Below, piece after piece: positions 6,882-9,421 of a DNA stretch of 9,421 nt. Below the pieces are notes generated by a model. That model made no database searches. It was not told the DNA's origin and saw only the letters and a program-made list of their open reading frames with translations. This DNA is from Legionellaceae bacterium. Its GTDB lineage: Bacteria; Pseudomonadota; Gammaproteobacteria; Legionellales; Legionellaceae. The stretch spans positions 1 to 9,421 of the forward strand of contig DAIDLK010000028.1 of NCBI GenBank assembly GCA_027449525.1, written 5' to 3'. Within the stretch, counting starts at the first letter, position 1. Each line of letters opens with the position of its first letter. The position numbers and the translations under genes were made by a program.

Positions 6882-7981
6882 CCTGCTTCTCCTGCTTTTA
6901 AACTGGCTTCGATAAATTGGTCAAGTGCTCCATCCAACACCGCTTGCGTATTACTCGTTTCCACCCCGGTGCGTAAATCCTTGACGCGGGATTGATCCAA
7001 CACGTACGAGCGAATCTGCGAGCCCCATCCAATATCTGATTTGGTCGCCTCGAGAGCTTGTTGCGCGCCCTTTTTTTTCTGCATTTCTAACTCGTACAAT
7101 TTCGCGCGTAACTGCTTCATGGCTTGTTCTTTATTTTTATGCTGACTACGATCCGTTTGACATTGCACCACAATCCCGCTGGGGTTATGCGTAATCCTTA
7201 CCGCGGAGTCGGTGCGGTTAACGTGCTGTCCACCAGCACCCGAAGCACGGTAAGTATCAATGCGTAAATCGGCTGGGTTAATATCAATCACGATATCATC
7301 AGCGACTTCGGGGGAGACAAACACTGCCGCAAACGAAGTATGCCGACGATTACCGGAATCAAACGGCGATTTTCGTACCAAACGATGCACGCCGCTCTCG
7401 GTGCGCATCCAGCCATAAGCATAATCACCCAACACGCGCACCGTGGCACTTTTAATACCGGCCACATCACCCGCCGAGCACTCCAATAATTCGGCAGTAA
7501 AACCATGCTGTTCTGCCCAACGCAAATACATGCGCAGCATCATTTCAGCCCAGTCTTGTGCCTCAGTGCCTCCTGATCCTGCTTGAATATCAACAAACGC
7601 ATTCGCTTGGTCCATTTTGCCAGAAAACATACGTCGAAATTCCAATTCAGCCACTCGTCTTTCAATTTCTTCTACATCACCTACTAACTCATGAATAGCA
7701 ATCTCGTCTTGTTCTTCGCGCGCCAGCTTAAATAATTCGCGTGCATCCGCCACATCTTGGCTTAATGACCTTAAACCAAATACTACCGCCTCCAATTGTG
7801 CGCGTTCGCGACCAAGGCTTTGTGCGTACTCGGGTTTGTCCCAGATGGTGGGTAGCTCTAACTCGAGCACCACCTCTTCAAGCCGTTCAGCTTTCTCAGC
7901 AATGTGCAGGTAGTCATATAATGCGGCAATGCGTTCAGCCAGATCATCCAACTTCATGCTAATTTGGTTACTTTCTAACAT
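6878..7981 (-). CDS. prfB: Peptide chain release factor 2 (RF2), read without a programmed frameshift
   Basis: RF2 ends translation at UGA and UAA. The 367-residue product is collinear with E. coli RF2. Its recognition tripeptide SPF is at 205-207 and the catalytic GGQ at 250-252. Residue 246 is Ala, as in most bacteria, unlike the Thr of E. coli K-12. The start at 7981 is supported by N-terminal match to the family (MLESN against MFEIN) although the ribosome site is weak. In E. coli codons 25-26 are CUU UGA C and ribosomes must shift +1. Here codons 25-26 (7909-7904) are CTG CAC, and the stimulatory AGGGGG upstream is also absent, so the whole protein comes from one frame and the usual RF2 self-regulation is lost. 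The gene's own stop is UGA, embedded in the ATGA overlap with lysS. A good promoter lies upstream (8017-8046). Confidence 0.97.
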   Translation of the reverse strand: MLESNQISMKLDDLAERIAALYDYLHIAEKAERLEEVVLELELPTIWDKPEYAQSLGRERAQLEAVVFGLRSLSQDVADARELFKLAREEQDEIAIHELVGDVEEIERRVAELEFRRMFSGKMDQANAFVDIQAGSGGTEAQDWAEMMLRMYLRWAEQHGFTAELLECSAGDVAGIKSATVRVLGDYAYGWMRTESGVHRLVRKSPFDSGNRRHTSFAAVFVSPEVADDIVIDINPADLRIDTYRASGAGGQHVNRTDSAVRITHNPSGIVVQCQTDRSQHKNKEQAMKQLRAKLYELEMQKKKGAQQALEATKSDIGWGSQIRSYVLDQSRVKDLRTGVETSNTQAVLDGALDQFIEASLKAGEAG

Positions 7982-8016
7982 TGACTACTCGTTCAGACGC
8001 GCCGTACAAAAACTGC

Positions 8017-8046
8017 ATTCTACACGGGCACCCCTACTATTGACAA
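8017..8046 (-). promoter_or_regulatory. Sigma70-type promoter of the prfB-lysS operon
   Basis: The minus strand has TTGTCA (8046-8041, 5 of 6 matches to the -35 consensus), an 18-bp spacer, and TAGAAT (8022-8017, 5 of 6 matches to the -10). The predicted transcript start is near 8010, leaving a leader of about 28 bases before the prfB ATG. The -35 box overlaps that of the divergent rightward promoter. Confidence 0.6.
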
Positions 8047-8068
8047 ATGAAGCCAACGCGTCGAGAAT
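8040..8068 (+). promoter_or_regulatory. Sigma70-type promoter of the acyltransferase gene
   Basis: The plus strand has a perfect -35, TTGACA (8040-8045), a 17-bp spacer, and GAGAAT (8063-8068, 4 of 6 matches to the -10). Transcription would begin near 8075. That is downstream of the first possible ATG (8047), so it supports the later start at 8104. Its -35 shares five bases with the -35 of the prfB promoter on the other strand. Confidence 0.5.
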
Positions 8069-8103
8069 ATTTGCCCATTAGGTGCTCAAGGATGCACACG
8101 ATC

Positions 8104-9177
8104 ATGAATCAGCGCCTGCTCTCGTTGGATGTTTTTCGCGGTTTAACCGTGTTTTTAATGATTCTCGTCAATAGCCAGGGCAACCAAGCGCCTTATGCTC
8201 TATTGACGCACTCAGAATGGAATGGGTGCACACTAGCCGACTTAGTCTTTCCTTGGTTCATTTTTATTGTTGGCTTCTCCGCAGTTCTGAGTATGACTCA
8301 AAAAAAGATAACATGGCACTTGATTATTAAACGTAGCATGGTGCTATTTAGTCTTGGACTTCTATTAAATGCATTTCCTGATCACTTCAACTTAGCGCAT
8401 TTACGATTTTTTGGCATCTTACAACGCATTGCACTTTGTTATTTGTTTTCAGCGTATCTATTCGCTACGACGTCCATCACCACTCAACGGGTCATTGTCG
8501 TTACTATTCTTTTAAGTTACTGGTTTATCTTGTCGCATTTTGGCCACTCAATAGCGGCTGAACTGGATCAAGCGTTACTCGGCGCAAACCACCTCTACAA
8601 ACTAAGCTATGACCCAGAAGGCTTACTTAGCACCTTTCCGTGCCTGGCGATTGTTTTATTCGGTAACTTATCGGCCATGCGTTTACTAGCTCAGGATGCC
8701 CCGGAAGAAAAAATACGTGACTTATACATCACGGGTTTACTTGCATTAGGAACTGCTTGGGTTTGGAGTTACTGGCTACCTCTTAACAAAATACTAATGA
8801 CCAGTAGTACCGTGTTATGGACCAGCGGACTAGCCTTAATCGTATTCACCACGTGTTACCTCATCTTTGACATCAAACACCAAGCTAAACGGACAAAATT
8901 TTTTCAGCTATTGGGTCAAAATTCGCTGGCAGTCTATTTATTGCACGTGCTTGGATTGAAAATTCAAGCACTGTTTTTACTGCCTAACGCCCATGGTGAA
9001 CTGGTAAATGTGCGTCTATTTCTCACAGAATATCTATTCTTTTGGACGCCCCCCCCAATTGCTGCATTAGCCTATGCGCTTTGCTATTGCTTATTTTGCT
9101 ACGCGGTGATCCTAAAATTTTTCAGCGCACGCTTGGTCCCAGTCTACTTTAAAGCTGGCAGGAACAATCTGAGCTAA
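8104..9177 (+). CDS. Polytopic membrane acyltransferase of the HGSNAT/DUF5009 (COG4299) family
   Basis: From this start the protein has 357 residues and about ten membrane segments. Family motifs are clear: 'RLLSLDVFRGLTVFLMILVN' at 4-23, the loop H36-SEW-NG followed by 'LADLVFPWFIFIVG' (44-57), 'YDPEGLLSTFP' (169-179), 'TSSTVLWTSGL' (233-243) and 'GQNSLAVYLLH' (271-281). In the human relative HGSNAT a loop histidine takes part in moving acetyl from cytosolic acetyl-CoA across the membrane to glucosamine. By analogy this protein probably acylates a cell-surface or periplasmic glycan; the substrate is unknown. An ATG at 8047 would add 19 basic residues, but it lies inside the promoter region. 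The chosen ATG is preceded by AAGGA with an 11-base gap, somewhat long. The gene diverges from prfB, and its last 66 bp overlap a convergent gene remnant. A C8 tract sits in codons 314-317. Confidence 0.85.
   Translation: MNQRLLSLDVFRGLTVFLMILVNSQGNQAPYALLTHSEWNGCTLADLVFPWFIFIVGFSAVLSMTQKKITWHLIIKRSMVLFSLGLLLNAFPDHFNLAHLRFFGILQRIALCYLFSAYLFATTSITTQRVIVVTILLSYWFILSHFGHSIAAELDQALLGANHLYKLSYDPEGLLSTFPCLAIVLFGNLSAMRLLAQDAPEEKIRDLYITGLLALGTAWVWSYWLPLNKILMTSSTVLWTSGLALIVFTTCYLIFDIKHQAKRTKFFQLLGQNSLAVYLLHVLGLKIQALFLLPNAHGELVNVRLFLTEYLFFWTPPPIAALAYALCYCLFCYAVILKFFSARLVPVYFKAGRNNLS
9049..9056 (+). repeat. C8 homopolymer in the acyltransferase gene
   Basis: Eight consecutive C encode most of T-P-P-P near residues 314-317, just before the last membrane segment. 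Losing one C would give a stop after P-P-Q-L-L-H. Gaining one would replace the last segment with a different tail ending near 9149. Tracts of this kind can act as on/off switches in surface-modification genes; here that is only a possibility. Confidence 0.6.
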
Positions 9178-9340
9178 CAAGGCGCCTGGAGCTAAGTATT
9201 CATAGATTTGATCAAACGTTTTTACGTGTTGCGTGCTGATTCGGCGCACCAAATGACTCGGTAACAAATCACTTGGATTTGACAGCCCCATAGCACCCAC
9301 AATCTCTAAAAAACTTTTAACGGTATTGCGATGATAATTC
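9112..9340 (-). pseudogene. 3' remnant of an FMN-binding glutamate-synthase-family gene
   Basis: Only the last 75 residues remain, from NYHRNTVKSF to the TAG stop at 9112-9114. The stretch NYHRNT, 'VGAMGLSNPSDLLPSHLVRR' and 'YEYLAPGALL' matches the C-terminal end of the roughly 500-residue FMN-binding glutamate-synthase-related proteins (GltB-like alpha2 domain), where an (F/Y)HRNT motif precedes an amphipathic 'GL..P..L.P.HL..R' segment. The frame stays open to the right of 9340, but that part is arginine- and serine-rich and unlike the family, because it is the wrong frame of a different gene (a HigA fragment). The FMN domain and catalytic core are absent, so the piece cannot be functional as that enzyme. 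It converges on and overlaps the acyltransferase gene by 66 bp. The family match is from memory. Confidence 0.72.
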
Positions 9341-9421
9341 CGCCTCGATCGGGTCCGGCGGATCCATAGGATAGTGCTCCGTCTCATACGCCTCGATGAG
9401 AGTCGCAAGGATGTCCAGGCG
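9317..9421 (-). pseudogene. higA: HigA-type antitoxin fragment, truncated before its DNA-binding domain (5' end outside window)
   Basis: Reading from the right edge, 27 codons give RLDILATLIEAYETEHYP and then MDPPDPIEA. This is the conserved block of HigA antitoxins (COG5499) that leads into the helix-turn-helix, where intact members continue with about I-K-F-R-M-E-Q. Here the match stops at 9341 and seven foreign residues (ELSSQYR) lead to a TAA at 9317-9319. The HTH that binds the operator is therefore missing, while the toxin-contacting N-terminal part may survive beyond the window. The 81 bp of antitoxin sequence are about 62% GC, against about 47% in the neighbouring 9181-9300, which suggests foreign origin. 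A HigB toxin gene may lie just upstream, to the right of the window; this cannot be seen here. Confidence 0.7.

Noticed and set aside
7070..7078. A AAA AAG slippery heptamer within an A8 run in prfB, a possible -1 frameshift
   Set aside because: Lysines at this point of RF2 (MQKK) are conserved in the family, no clear downstream stimulatory structure is visible, and no useful shifted product results.
8047..8103. 19-residue N-terminal extension of the acyltransferase from the first ATG
   Set aside because: It lies between the -35 and the predicted transcript start, has no ribosome site, and is polar and basic. Family similarity begins at the ATG at 8104.
9341..9408. Extension of the glutamate-synthase-like remnant to a TTG at 9408
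   Set aside because: The extra residues are arginine- and serine-rich and arise from the wrong frame of the HigA fragment. The true family match begins at about 9339.

Overview
The window looks like chromosomal DNA of a gammaproteobacterium with moderate GC content. The Legionella/Coxiella side of the class is the most likely placement. Three things point that way: the ftsK-lolA pair divergent from trxB, the ATGA-overlapped prfB-lysS pair, and a small outer-membrane barrel whose mature N terminus reads GTMG, as in many Legionella surface proteins. This placement is inference from memory of families, not a search result.

Layout, left to right. Positions 1-3526 are a leftward envelope and division operon: ftsK (DNA translocase), lolA (lipoprotein carrier) and the 5' part of a yhdP/AsmA-like gene that runs off the left edge. 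The spacing is 2 bp and then a short overlap, so the three are probably translated in a coupled way. trxB (thioredoxin reductase) diverges from ftsK across 72 bp. It ends exactly against the end of a convergent outer-membrane beta-barrel gene (4553-5329), with no base between the two stop codons. Upstream of the barrel gene, on the same strand, lie lysS (lysyl-tRNA synthetase) and prfB (release factor 2), which overlap by 4 bp. prfB is read straight through: the +1 programmed frameshift found in most bacterial prfB genes is absent. prfB and a rightward membrane acyltransferase gene (8104-9177, HGSNAT/DUF5009-like) are driven from a 122-bp divergent region in which two good sigma70-type promoters share one -35 element.

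The right edge is the accessory-looking part. The last ~310 bp carry two broken genes joined head to tail on the minus strand. One is the start-side part of a HigA-type antitoxin, entering from beyond the window and cut before its DNA-binding domain. The other is the last 75 codons of an FMN-binding glutamate-synthase-family protein. The junction lies at about 9340, and the two sides differ in frame and GC content. This is the scar of a deletion or insertion and the most informative irregularity in the window.

I see no rRNA, tRNA, CRISPR array, insertion-sequence transposase or replication origin. There is no gene-free stretch longer than 300 bp. I did not find a convincing undescribed multi-gene system; the window is mostly core housekeeping genes. 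The points worth following are the higA/glutamate-synthase scar, the frameshift-free prfB, the shared -35 divergent promoter and a C8 tract in the acyltransferase gene.
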